Assembly (NCBI GenBank): GCA_961205875.1
Contig: OY540817.1
Coordinates: 14,543,001-14,607,000, forward strand
Length of the DNA: 64,000 bases
Origin: Sialis fuliginosa
Lineage: Eukaryota; Arthropoda; Insecta; Megaloptera; Sialidae
Direction of reading: 5' to 3'
The notes under the pieces: model-generated
Told to the model about the DNA's origin: nothing
Databases searched by the model: none
The model's input: only the letters and a program-made list of their open reading frames with translations
Made by a program: the position numbers and the translations under genes
Shown here: positions 14,075 through 24,960 of the stretch, in pieces
How the letters are laid out: each line of letters opens with the position of its first letter
How positions within the stretch are numbered: the stretch's first letter is position 1

Positions 14075-15879
14075 ATAGTATTATTTATAAAATAACGATT
14101 TTCTTGGCATTTTCCAAGTTAAATTGATCATTAAGGTTTTTGTAAGGAAATGAAAACGTAGTTTATAAATAATAAATATAGATGCTGTTTAAATTGATTA
14201 ATCTAAAGTTCATCTCCGTGCATCGTCGATTGTTATTAAATTCTCAACATGGTATCTGATGCAAAGTTTCTTGGATGGTTATTTAGATGTTAAACAACAT
14301 TCTATCTGGGCTTTTGATCTTTTCTGTCAAATTTATCCTTGGAACTAAATTACTACATACAAACTATATGATAATGATTGTTTGAGCAGTAATACAACAT
14401 TCAGGGATCATTTAGATCAGTGGTGTTCAACCGGGTGTTTTGAAACGTTAATTAATATGTATATATTCTTATAATTTTTGAGTAAGTGGATGGAAAAAAT
14501 GATAATTTAAAAAAAGTATACAATTATTTAATGATAATTAGTTAATTTAGTTGGTTATGAAATAGATGGGTTCTTATTGTTTTTATTTATTTTACGAATA
14601 TTTTTTAAACAAATCGTAAAGACGGTACTAATAAAATTCAAATAGAAAGCCTTGGCAAATAAGATATGGTTTGAATTCTTAACATTGACGCGGCGATATT
14701 ACAGCGCTGTCTTATTTTCCAAAGTTGATAAATTTCTTGGTCAATTATTTGCTTTAATTTGGTTAGGTTTTATAAATAGTATCTTATATTTACACTATAC
14801 TATACCATAGTATTATTTACTGTTTGTATTTTACATCTATGTAAAAGTATCATATTATAGTCGAGCACTAAAAAAATGTAAAAATTGGATTTACTGAATT
14901 GGAATGTCCTGCATTACGTTAATTAATGTTATCAATGTGAAAATCTAATTTTTCACATGATTTATCTATACATTTTTACTGTGCAACTTTATGATTTTTT
15001 ACGAATATAAATAGAACAGTACATGTACTAGCCAATCGTATGACAAAAAAATAGAGTGCTATTTAAAACCATTACATTGAGATGCTACATCTCATCACAA
15101 AAAGAAAAAAAAACAAGAAAATTGTAAAAAATAATTAGCCAAGATTTTTTATGCTGCAGAATAAATATTTCTTACTTTTTTTTATTCGATATGTTACAAT
15201 TTGCGAAGAAAATTAAAAGCGAATATAATTATTTTAATAGTTTAGCCACCCCTGTATTTATGTTAGTTACATTAATTGTGGCAATATTCATACGTTAGAA
15301 ACACACAACTTGTCTCAAAAATAATATTATTAATGTGAGTCTAAAACATTTAAGAAATTAATCAATCATGTTACACTAATGAAGCTTAAATGAGTTTTTC
15401 ACCTAAACAGAACAGCGAAAGTTCTCGAGCTTTTACACCTACGTTAAATTTAGTAGAAAACTTTATTAGTTCCCGAACAGTTTTTGTTAGAAATCGATTG
15501 AGAACTTCAGTCAATGTGCGATCTTACTAGACCCTTTCATTTAACAATAATCTTCTTAAGTGGTGCTTCTTGAGAAATAAATAAACTAATTATTACGTAG
15601 TTTATATTTAGAAAAAAATAATGTTTTTATATTAAAATATTGTAATAATTATATTCCATTGATGTTATTGTATTTATAGATTATATACTCTATCAATATT
15701 TCATTGTCTTCTTCTAAAGTGAAGTGTCAAGTCAAATAAGTGAAGAACGCCACAAGATATTGATTGAAACGCAATAAAATATGCGACGCAGTTTAAATAA
15801 AACATACAGAGTTTAAGGGGTATTCCAATCATGAAATAAGGGTTGTTATGCCATATTTACACCAAAAAAACGGCATTTC
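14075..15879. other. AT-rich non-coding stretch with a possible hAT end
   Basis: At 14424 the sequence CAGTGGTGTTCAACCGGGTG resembles hAT termini, but no partner end was found. The remainder holds nothing recognised. Confidence 0.3.
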
Positions 15880-16025
15880 AAAAGGCAAAAAATATACATT
15901 TTCAAATATGAATTTTTGCTTCCTTGTAATATCAAAGATACGAGATTTGTGATCGTTTTAGAACGAGACAAAAACATTGTCTCCGATTTCAAAATTTTAA
16001 ATTGATCTTTCCGTTTCAAGTCAAC
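15880..16025 (+). repeat. Dispersed repeat pair, unit 1
   Basis: This segment recurs about 1 kb away at 16905-17047 in the same orientation. Shared parts include TTTGTGATCGTTTTA, GATTTCAAAATTTTAAATTG and GCTTCCT. Unit 1 continues into a GTCTGTCTGTCTATCCGTCC simple repeat at about 16040-16075. The family is unknown. Confidence 0.6.
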
Positions 16026-16904
16026 ACAAACACTTTTCGTTCCGTGTCTGTCTGTCTATCCGTCCGTCTGACTGACTGCCAAAAGTGTCAGCAACTAATA
16101 ATTTTTACAAAATATCTTAATTTTTATAATAGCAAAAACTTAATTCATATAATATTTGATACACATGTTTTATTAAAGTAATAGGTAATATTTTTTGTAA
16201 TATTCTGAGAGTTTTTGTTAAACACTTTAGTCTTTAAATTATTAATGCATAGATATCTCGCCACATTTAATCTAAACCATAGCAGAAACTAAACTAAATC
16301 TAATTATTTGATGCAGGCAAACGTTTTAATTCATTTATATCGAATCGTATACAATATTACATATATAATTCACCCCTTCCAGGTAATTCTAGTTTCCACG
16401 CGCCTGTGTCCACTCATTGCGCGCATTAACGCATGCACAACTTCTCACTAACACAAATAGTGTTTACGCACTTGTGTATAGTTTACCTTTAGTTTTCAAA
16501 CTAAAGCGGTTAGAATTATGGTGCAATTTGTATTCAAGTGTTTTGTTAGGTTATGTTACCAACAAAAATGCTATTCAGATTTATGAACTTAAGTTTTAAA
16601 CTACTGCTGTAGTAAATAGAGTTGGCGTGCGTGTGAGTCGGTGTATGATCTTTTGTAACTTAACACGTTGGCTGTCACAAAAAGGACAATTAAATACTAA
16701 TATCAGGATGATACAGAAAACACAACCGATTATATTTTGTTAGCTTTCTTATAGTTTTTTTTTTATATATTATATCTTAATTCATTTTAAAACATATTTT
16801 ATAATTAGTCTGTCTATAGTACATTTTTTTAATTTTTAATTTGTATCGGAACTATAAATGATTTTTTTACATAACTTCAGCCTAAAAATGTTTCAATTTT
16901 TTTC

Positions 16905-17047
16905 ATAGATACCATTATTCTATGCAAATCTGATACTTTGCTTCCTAGCAATATCGAAGTTACGAGAAGCTTTGTGATCGTTTTAAAATGAGACAAAAAA
17001 ATTGTTCTCCGATTTCAAAATTTTAAATTGATCCTTCCCTTTCAGGG
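16905..17047 (+). repeat. Dispersed repeat pair, unit 2
   Basis: Direct partner of 15880-16025, with similarity from the TTGCTTCCTAGCAATATCGA region through GATTTCAAAATTTTAAATTG to CCTTTCAGGG. Unknown family. Confidence 0.6.
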
Positions 17048-18593
17048 AGATGGAGATGTGAGAAAAAATACTTCTCATTGTAAAAGATGAAAGTATACCC
17101 TATATATATATATTTTTTTCTTTTGTTGCGTACAAAGTGCCTTCAGGTTAACATGTTCGTAGAATTAAATTAAATTATAGTTCTAATTATTTTTAATATG
17201 GTAAGTCGCTAGTTGTATTATAAAAGTTATGGTAAAAAACGACTTACCTATTACATTTTTAATTTTGTTACTTTATTGTTTATTAATATTTGTCAATTAA
17301 ATGTTAGATGAATAAATTATTTCTTAAGCATATTCCTACATCAAAGTAGAGAATTATGCTGTAGGTATATAAAATACAAATTCTACATAAATGTCTTTGT
17401 AATTTGTTTTTCATTTAGTCGAGTCTGTATGGGGCGGCGACTTTGGCGACATCTTTTGTAACAACTATGCGTGGGTACCATAAATATCTTTGGCACAGGT
17501 AACCTGCAGGAATTCCATGTATTCCAAGCAAAATCCCACGGACTATTTCAAGTTTGGATTAAGTATTCATCAGAACTAAAGATTTTATAATGTTTAAGCA
17601 GTGCAGCTAAAAATTTGTAGTGTTATTGAACTCTCTCTGTAAAAAAGTCACGCAAAAATATAGGTTTAGATTTAAAAAAGAAAAGTTGAACCTAAAAATC
17701 TATTAAGGTGACCTTTTCAAGATCAACCCATATTGTTAATATTTAGCCCCCTCGGAACCATAAAAATTTTGTCTGAAACATTTTTCTTGAGTATTCGTTA
17801 TTTTGGAAAAAATCCGCAGGAAGGTCTTCAAAAAAAAAAAAACACCCACTGATGGCCTCAGAGGAACGTCTCAATAATTCACAGTATTTGACAGTGTAAT
17901 GACAACATCATATGCAGAAATATTTCTAGATTTCTTTTAGATTGAAAACCACTGGTTTAAATTATAATCTTACTTTGACGATACTTTTATTATTTAATTA
18001 ACTGTAGCGACATAAATGTCAGTATGCAATAATATCATTAAATGAGCAAGTTCAAATTAAAATTAATTATCATTTAAGGGAAATAAATTTCAGGAATTCT
18101 AATTTTATGCATCCATATTAAAAAGTTATGAATGTATCTCTATTAAAATATAAATTTAATTTGACGTTATAAATGTCAATGTAAAAAACATTGAATTTCA
18201 TATTTTCATTATTAAAAATTAATTGGAGGTACCTACCTATAATAAATTAGGATTTTATTAAATTTCTATATATTGTATCTATACTGATTTTATTGGAATT
18301 GTTTTGTTTAACTCTTCAGTTTCATTCCTACTACATGATATAAATAATATGCTAGGTCTGTCATTCATACAACTCTTAAGGGACAATTTGAATTGTTAAG
18401 GGTTGGTAAAAAATAAAAAATGGTTTTTATTATTATTATTTTTAAATTCTACATAAATATATAATGCTAAAATATGTTCTCAAAAACTTCAATCTTCACT
18501 ATCTATTTTTTGGGGGGATTAATTTATATACATATGCAGGTAGTTAATGCTTTACAAACACACCACCTGTGGTGGATCACCGTTAATTTAATG
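17048..18593. other. Non-coding stretch with a possible hAT right end
   Basis: The sequence at about 17820-17955 ends in TTGAAAACCACTGG, the complement of a hAT-like CAGTGGTTTTCAA terminus, and is preceded by CACAGTATTTGACAGTGTAA. No left end was paired with it. The rest is AT-rich without a gene. Confidence 0.3.
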
Positions 18594-19026
18594 AAATAAA
18601 GGTGTTATATCTGGGTAACGGAGAAAGATATTTGAATGCGAATAATTTTAATTAAAGAGCAATCCAGTGTCTTTTAGTTAATCATTTTTTTTTAAATGAT
18701 GATTATTTTTTTTTTTTTTTAATAAAAATAATCTTATTTTGAGAGCATTTTTCAAACGATTAACTATAATAAATGTTTGACTGTTATATATCATTTTAAA
18801 GGTACTGAATGTCTCTTTAATTTAAACTATTGCGCATTCAAATATCTTACCCCGTTAATGAGATATAATGCCCAAAAATTTATGTTTTTTTCTAATAAAG
18901 AAAATCATTTAGAAACCTCAGGATAATATCCAATTAGCAATTCCTTCATAAGGTGTTTTAAGGATATACAAATGCACATTTTGCGCATAAAGCGTTTCGA
19001 AGATTCCAAAAAAATGTTTTTTCACT
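18594..19026 (+). mobile_element. TIR element with ATTTGAATGCG arms, copy 1
   Basis: An inverted repeat (AGATATTTGAATGCG on the left, CGCATTCAAATATCTTACCC on the right) spans about 18594-18888 and extends outwards through the GTTATATCT and GAGATATAATG parts. Homology with the copy at 54752-55149 runs on to 19026, past the right arm, so the mobile unit is larger than the foldback or the foldback sits in an older repeat. Non-coding. Confidence 0.7.
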
Positions 19027-19882
19027 CCACCCTAACACCCATGCTCAAATATTGCAAATTGATCCACTGACTGATACATTTATTTTTTTACCTTACTAAA
19101 AATTCGTATAATATGTATTATTTTTTGAAACAGACATTTTCCAAAAATTTTTAAAGATATTTGTAACAGTATTAGAGCGCTACATACATGCATACGTTTT
19201 AAAACATTTTATTTTTTTGAAATGTTAAAAAATCATATTGAGCTTTCAAAACTGATTACTACTATTAAATTAACACAAGAATAAAATATATGCATATATA
19301 TGATACTCAATTTTGTAGTTAATACTACGTTCCCGGTTTCGTTACTACTGGGATTGGAAGCTCTAACCTAAACATTTTAATATGCATATAATAATTATAA
19401 TTAATAGAGTGCAAAGCATTGCTAATTAAAATTTCAAAGGTCAAATTAATTAATCAGATCAAAAAGCCACCAATTCAATTTTTGGATAACTATATACATA
19501 TATTCGTTCAGACCATGATAACGTGTGTGCGCGCGTGTATTTATAATCACATACCCGACTATATTATATGACTATTAAATTAAAAACATAAATGTTTAAT
19601 CACGAGATGCTATGTGCTAATTTACCCGGGGTTACCCTCACTCAAAACCATATCGTAAATTTTAATAATTTTACCTTATATGATTACTATTACATACACT
19701 AATGGACATACATATTTACAGCATATTTACAAGTCTCTTTATACAACTGACAACCAAATTGACGCGAAATATGTGTTATTTATGTAATAAATTCTGGCTT
19801 GATAGAGATAAATATTATAAATATATCTTCATTTGCATAATGCTGAAATTTTGATAAAATTATAGTTGTTGTTTTAATGATG
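19027..19882. other. AT-rich non-coding stretch
   Basis: No gene or recognised repeat seen. A short GTGTGCGCGCGTG patch lies near 19523. Confidence 0.35.
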
Positions 19883-20034
19883 AGAAACGGTCTTCGTCAC
19901 TGATTTGACCTTGCAAATCTGTTATATGTGATTCAATACAAGTGGCATGTTAGCTGCGTCAAAATGGCGCTGCGTTTTGACGCAGCTAACATGTAATAGA
20001 TTTGCAAGGTCGAAGCAGTGAGGGAGACCGTTTC
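19883..20034. mobile_element. 152-bp foldback element
   Basis: Outer arms AGAAACGGTCTTCGTCACTG and the complement of CAGTGAGGGAGACCGTTTCT, then GACCTTGCAAATCT pairing with AGATTTGCAAGGTC. A perfect inner 19-bp pair, CATGTTAGCTGCGTCAAAA, occupies 19946-19964 and 19975-19993 around a 10-base loop. The entire element folds into one hairpin. Non-coding. Confidence 0.75.
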
Positions 20035-20055
20035 TGTAAAGTATCAAGGCTTTAA

Positions 20056-20215
20056 GGTACCATTTCATTGTAACGGATATGAAAAATGTTGATTTTCGTG
20101 ATATTTTTTAAATAAAATTCGATAATCGGTCCGATTTTTTTTCGTTTATTATGTTGTACAGAAATAATGTTTTACATTTATTTTTTATCAAATTTTTTTT
20201 GGCCACCGTAAAAAA
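20056..20215 (-). mobile_element. Fragment of the TTAA element family of 55901-56584
   Basis: The complement of the right end of the 55901-56584 element matches from just after TTAA (20052-20055), including TAAATAAAATTCGATAAT, CCGATTTTTTTTCGTTTATT, TATGTTGTACA and TTTTGGCCACCGTAAA. Only one end is present. Confidence 0.65.
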
Positions 20216-21344
20216 ATATTATTTTTATAAAAGCACAAAATATTTACATTTTTAAATTTTTTTGCATTTTCAAATTTTTTATTTTCTTTTTTAAAATTAC
20301 AAACTGAATTATACTGTATTAAAAAATCATATAAAAATTAAAGAATAGATTGCACCAAGAATTTTCATATATGTAAATAATATCCACTGCAATATGTGAA
20401 AAAAACTTAAATTTAAACGTTGCCAACAAAAGTAGTTCTCTTTATATTTTCATAGCAGAAAAACTGTTTACAATATTTTTATATCCGACTTTTTGAAATT
20501 CCTAGAATGTATTTCAAGGACTACAAAAATATTTATTTAATATGAAAAAAAAGAAATATTAAAATGCTTTTTTCAGGTATGCGTTTTCATTTCTTTGTAT
20601 AAATATGAAAACGAGTCAAATAAAACGAATATTAAAACAGAAAGTAACGCTGCATGAAATACAATCCACAGGTGTGTGGAAGGATAAATCCTTTATCCCG
20701 AAACAACTGAAATCCTTAATCCTGGCACTGTGTATTTTGCATTGCAGTATATTATGTTTTTTTGGATTTTAAATATTTTTTATATAACGTAAGCCGATTT
20801 AAAAGAACGCACCGGGTATTTAACAAAAAATAAACCACGTTGGTGGAAAATTCTCATTTAAATTATTAAAACACTAAAATCTAAAATGTGGTCGCATCTA
20901 ATCCTCACGTTCTTGTTAGGGTAATTATTTTTTACTTCACCCTCTTATTAAGTTTTTTTTATATTTTCATTTCGGCAACAATTTCGTAATATAATTGCTT
21001 GACATTTAAAACATTTTCTCAAGCAAAGACAAATTACAATCTCTTTATAAGGTGCCGAATTGTATTAGGTTATTAATAACACCTTATTTTAAATACCGGA
21101 TTTCATTTTTTAAATTTTATTTTAATCGTTCAGAAGTATCAAAAAAATTCGGTCAAGACATATACGGCTGTATGTCAAATATGTACTACGTGACTGTTTG
21201 GAGACACTTACAGGTGCATTTTTGAGTTAGAAAAAAAAAGTGTCATCTTTTATCAATTGAGATCAACATTTTGATACTCCACTTGCCTAGATATAAAAAT
21301 AAAAAATTTTATGACACCCCTCTCTATTTTTCCAAAATTTGAAC
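20216..21344. other. AT-rich non-coding stretch
   Basis: No gene recognised. Long T- and A-runs dominate. Confidence 0.35.
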
Positions 21345-21722
21345 AAATTGAATAGTTAAAATATCAGCTTTGCGCGATCCTACAGACTCAATTTTGTTTT
21401 TTAAATGTAGCTTACACTATTATCTTTAAGATGATCATGCACTTAAAGACCTTCGCGACCTCCTTCCCCTTTTAAAAACAAATTAAAACTCATAAATTAA
21501 GAAAGAAGTAAATTGAATAGTTAATATCTCAGCTTGGCGCAATCCTACAGACTCAATTTTTTTTTTAAATGTAGCTTATACTATAATCTTTAAGAGTATT
21601 ATGCACTTAAAGACCCTCGCGACCTCCTTCCATTTTTAAAAACAAATTAAAACTCATAAACTAACAAAGAAGTAAATTGAATAGTTAAAATATCAGCTTG
21701 GCGCGATCCTACAGATTCAATT
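21345..21722 (+). repeat. Tandem repeat, period ~165 bp, about 2.3 units
   Basis: Units begin AAATTGAATAGTTAA at 21345, 21510 and 21674, giving periods of 165 and 164 bp. Shared inner blocks include GCGATCCTACAGACTCAATT (and GCGCAATCC in unit 2), AAATGTAGCTTA, ATGCACTTAAAGACC and GCGACCTCCTTCC. Units are closely similar, so the duplication looks fairly recent. The third unit is partial. Confidence 0.85.
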
Positions 21723-23398
21723 GACCAAAGCCTCGTTAACGAATTTTTTTCAGATTTTTTGAGCCAGTAGTTTTAAAGTCAGAGGGAGGGGGGCAAAATA
21801 AAATACTGCTGGTGCCATTTTTGAGTTAAAAAATAAAAAATATAACAAAATCTTCTATTTCTAATCATTTTTTTACCAAAAAAGAGATGTATAAGCACTT
21901 ACTAAATGCACTTAATTTAACCGGACATCTAAGGAAATGATATTTTATGGAACAGATAATAAACGAATAATAATCTTTAATTTTCCATTTACTTACAAAA
22001 TAAACATTTGTGAATGTTGACTGGGAGATAAAAACATTTTTTTTACTTTACAAAGTAATCAAATACAATCAATAAATACACGCAGTTGTTTTAGCTTCTG
22101 AATCGATAAAAAATTATATTACCAGTCCCTGTTAGTAGTCTAACGAGAAAATATAAAAAAGTAATATTCAAATTCAAAATATACTTGACCGAGATAACAC
22201 AATATTTAAATGCAAAAAAGAAAAGTTGACTTTCGACGTTGAAAATATCATTTTTGTGAAGGGTTGAGTTTTCTTCTTAAGGAAAACTTTTCGCTGAATA
22301 TACTTGAAGTTTTTATCGACCTTACGAAGTGAAATTTAAAGTAGAGAAGAGCCCGTGTTAATTAGTTATTCATAATGAATTGCATATTAATATTTACATA
22401 ACACTGTACATCGTGAAACCCATTAAAAATTTTATAATAAATTTTAGAACAAGATGTTATAAAAGTTGTAATTTTTATGACAAATTGTGTCAAAAAATGT
22501 ATCATTAAAATTGTGTTTTATTTTAATTTTCATTTGAGTATTTTGTTTACTTATATTAATATATATAATATAAACTGATTATTTACTAATATTAATACAT
22601 AAGCTAAACGTATTCCCTTTTGTCGATTTTTATTAAATAATAAATAAAATATAATCGAAAATACATTCGAACTTCTTGTCAGTAGAATTAAACATAATAA
22701 ATATAGGTTTTAAAAAAATTGAAATATGCCTCTTATCAATGGACATTTTCAGTGCCAAAATCAATCGAAACTCTCATTAAAAAAATATTTTTTGCAAACA
22801 TACTTGTGCTTGTTTGTACAAGCAATGTTTTATCAACACAAATTTTTTAGAGGAATTTTTTACTAGTGCAAAATTCAAGACTAAAAAGAGTATAACATTT
22901 AATAGGAGCTGCTATTTAAGACAGTTTGTGAGTTTACGTAGCAAAATCAATAAAACATGTACTTTTATGTAAAAATAAATCATAAGTTATTTACATGATC
23001 GTAAAACTTTGAAGTACATTCTCAAATAAGTCTCTTTATCTATGTCTTGTGACTCTAACTTGATTTTCTGTGACCTAGAAGCATAAAGACAATACAGGGT
23101 TGACAACATTGAAAATACTCATTTCGATAACTACCTGTACAAGATAGATAAATATGCATCCTGTTTGAAAATATATAAAACTTTAAATCGCAGAATAATC
23201 TTTAAATGTTTGACATATTATTTAGTACCACAGCTCTTTGAGTGATGTAGTTAAACTCCTTTTAAAATTGTATTTGACTCAATTATTTAAAAAAAATATA
23301 TTATCATAATTATATTTCTGATACGTTACTTCTTCTGAATGGTTAATTTATTCAGCATTTTCTTTAGATTTAATTTTTAACTATATATAGACATGGTA
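21723..23398. other. AT-rich non-coding stretch with an older repeat piece
   Basis: At 21740-21800 the sequence TTTTTTTCAGATTTTTTGAG and following AGAGGGAGG match the interior of the repeat at 9851-10402 (near 10035-10085). No gene recognised in the rest. Confidence 0.35.
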
Positions 23399-23919
23399 AG
23401 GTACCGGCACCGGTCTTGGATATGGCCTCAGTAATGGCTATTTTAAATTAAATGTACTGAATTAGAAATATTTTTTGATATTTGATTACTACCATTTCTG
23501 AATATTAATCTATATACTATATACATTTAACTGTCTTACAGCGTGATTTGATGACAATCGGCCAATAGGTGTCAAGTAAGTAAAGTCAAGTTAGTAAAAT
23601 TTATTTATTAATTATTATATTATCATTTCTTTTATATTTTTTGTGTGGTAGTACTTATCATTTTGTAATCATTAGCAAGTGTCCATCACTGCGCTCATTA
23701 CTGGTTTTACCTTTACCATTACTGGAGAAAAAACATGAACAAATTAAAAGGCTGTAATTAAAAAAAAACTATATTTGCGAACTTTGGTAATTAAATTGAT
23801 TAAATAAAGAGTTACTTGTTTTATAAGTAACATGAGTTCATGATAATTACAAAAAAGCCTATCAGTAACCAAAACAGTAAACCTTGCATTTAGAGCGGCT
23901 ATAACTGGTGCCAGTGCCT
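23399..23919 (-). mobile_element. AGGTACTGG MITE family, copy 5 (most complete, inverted)
   Basis: Plus-strand left end AGGTACCGGCACCGGTCTTG and right end GCTATAACTGGTGCCAGTGC CT, both flanked by TA (23397-23398 and 23920-23921). At 521 bp it is the longest copy with both termini and fixes the TA target. Non-coding; the short open frame at 23744-23959 is incidental to the repeat. Confidence 0.9.
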
Positions 23920-23961
23920 TATATATTTTTATCAAAACAATAAAATACAATTTGGCCATCC

Positions 23962-24171
23962 TTAGTACGAAATGTCAACAACCAAACTCGCTATAAATAA
24001 TTCAGGACAACTTGCTGCTGCTACATACGTATCATTTTCTAGAGCTACTTTCCGTCTCTGGAATGGCAATCGCACCACAGATTTGTAGAGAATGAAGATG
24101 CCATGATGTATAATACTCTCCTCTATATTCACTTTTATCATTTGATTTCTCAACATTTCATGAGATGACAT
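23962..24171 (-). other. Unassigned 69-codon open frame
   Basis: An ATG-started frame on the minus strand immediately beside MITE copy 5. It is less AT-rich than its surroundings and contains LPFQRRKVALEND and YVAAASCPELFIASLV. The pattern of LP..R.K followed by ELFI recalls histone-fold subunits (CHRAC/POLE4 type), but spacing does not fit and the similarity may be chance. It could be an exon, a processed fragment or noise. No splice sites were assigned. Confidence 0.15.
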
Positions 24172-24504
24172 CTTGTTTTATTTGATTGGGTCTCCACTTA
24201 TGATTTCTGTATACATATATTCCACATTTATTGGCATTGGTATACTGAGTTATGGAAAAATGAACGAACACAATTTATCGAAACATAACACAAATAAATT
24301 GTGAGGTACCAAAAAAGCGACATATTGTAGTATTGGTTGAGCCTAGTTGAAATCAAAATTTTTGGACTTTTTTGCTTACCAATTTTTTTTTATTTGAGCT
24401 AAAATTTTGGGTTTAGGTAGCATTTTTCCAATTTGGCTACCAAACATCTAAAAATGTTGTAAGTGGATTTTGTTATAGCTTTGAGGTTAAAAAAGATTTG
24501 AGTT

Positions 24505-24960
24505 TCGGTCGCAAAAAAAAAATTTCCGCAAAAGTTACAAACAATAATGTAAACACGATCAACATTTATCTCGGAAACAGCTAAACGGTTTCTGATGATT
24601 TTTACGTCAAAATTTATTTATTCATAAACGTACATTCTAGAAATATGTAATTTTGTTTTTTTCCACAAAAAAATCAACTTTCACTGCACGTTATTGTACA
24701 TTTTTTATGGAGATATATTTTTAGTCAGATATTTTTAAGTAGAACAATTTTAAATTTGTTCATTAACAATTAATATTTTTATAAACAAATTCGATGTTTG
24801 TATATCCAAAAGCATATTCCTAGAATGTACGTTTATAAATAAGAACATAACGTCAGAATTGTTAAATTTCGTTTAGCCATTCACGAGAAAAAAGTTGATT
24901 ATGTAACATTTTAAATTTATTGTTTCTAACTTTTGCGAAAAAAAATATTATTTCGTCGTT
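24505..24960. repeat. ~456-bp imperfect inverted repeat
   Basis: The left arm (TCGCAAAAAAAAAATTTCCG, CAAAAGTTACAAACAATAA, ATAAACGTACATTCTAGAA) pairs with the right arm (TTCCTAGAATGTACGTTTAT, ATTGTTTCTAACTTTTGCG). Arms are about 160 bp with a spacer near 24665-24800. Probably a foldback mobile element; termini and target duplication not resolved. Confidence 0.6.

Noticed and set aside
17935-17955. hAT-like right end AAAACCACTGG, with similar lone ends at 14424 and 57373
   Set aside because: Single ends without partner or duplication; short matches of this kind can be chance.
23744-23959. 71-codon open frame
   Set aside because: It lies almost wholly inside MITE copy 5; equivalent sequence in other copies is not open.
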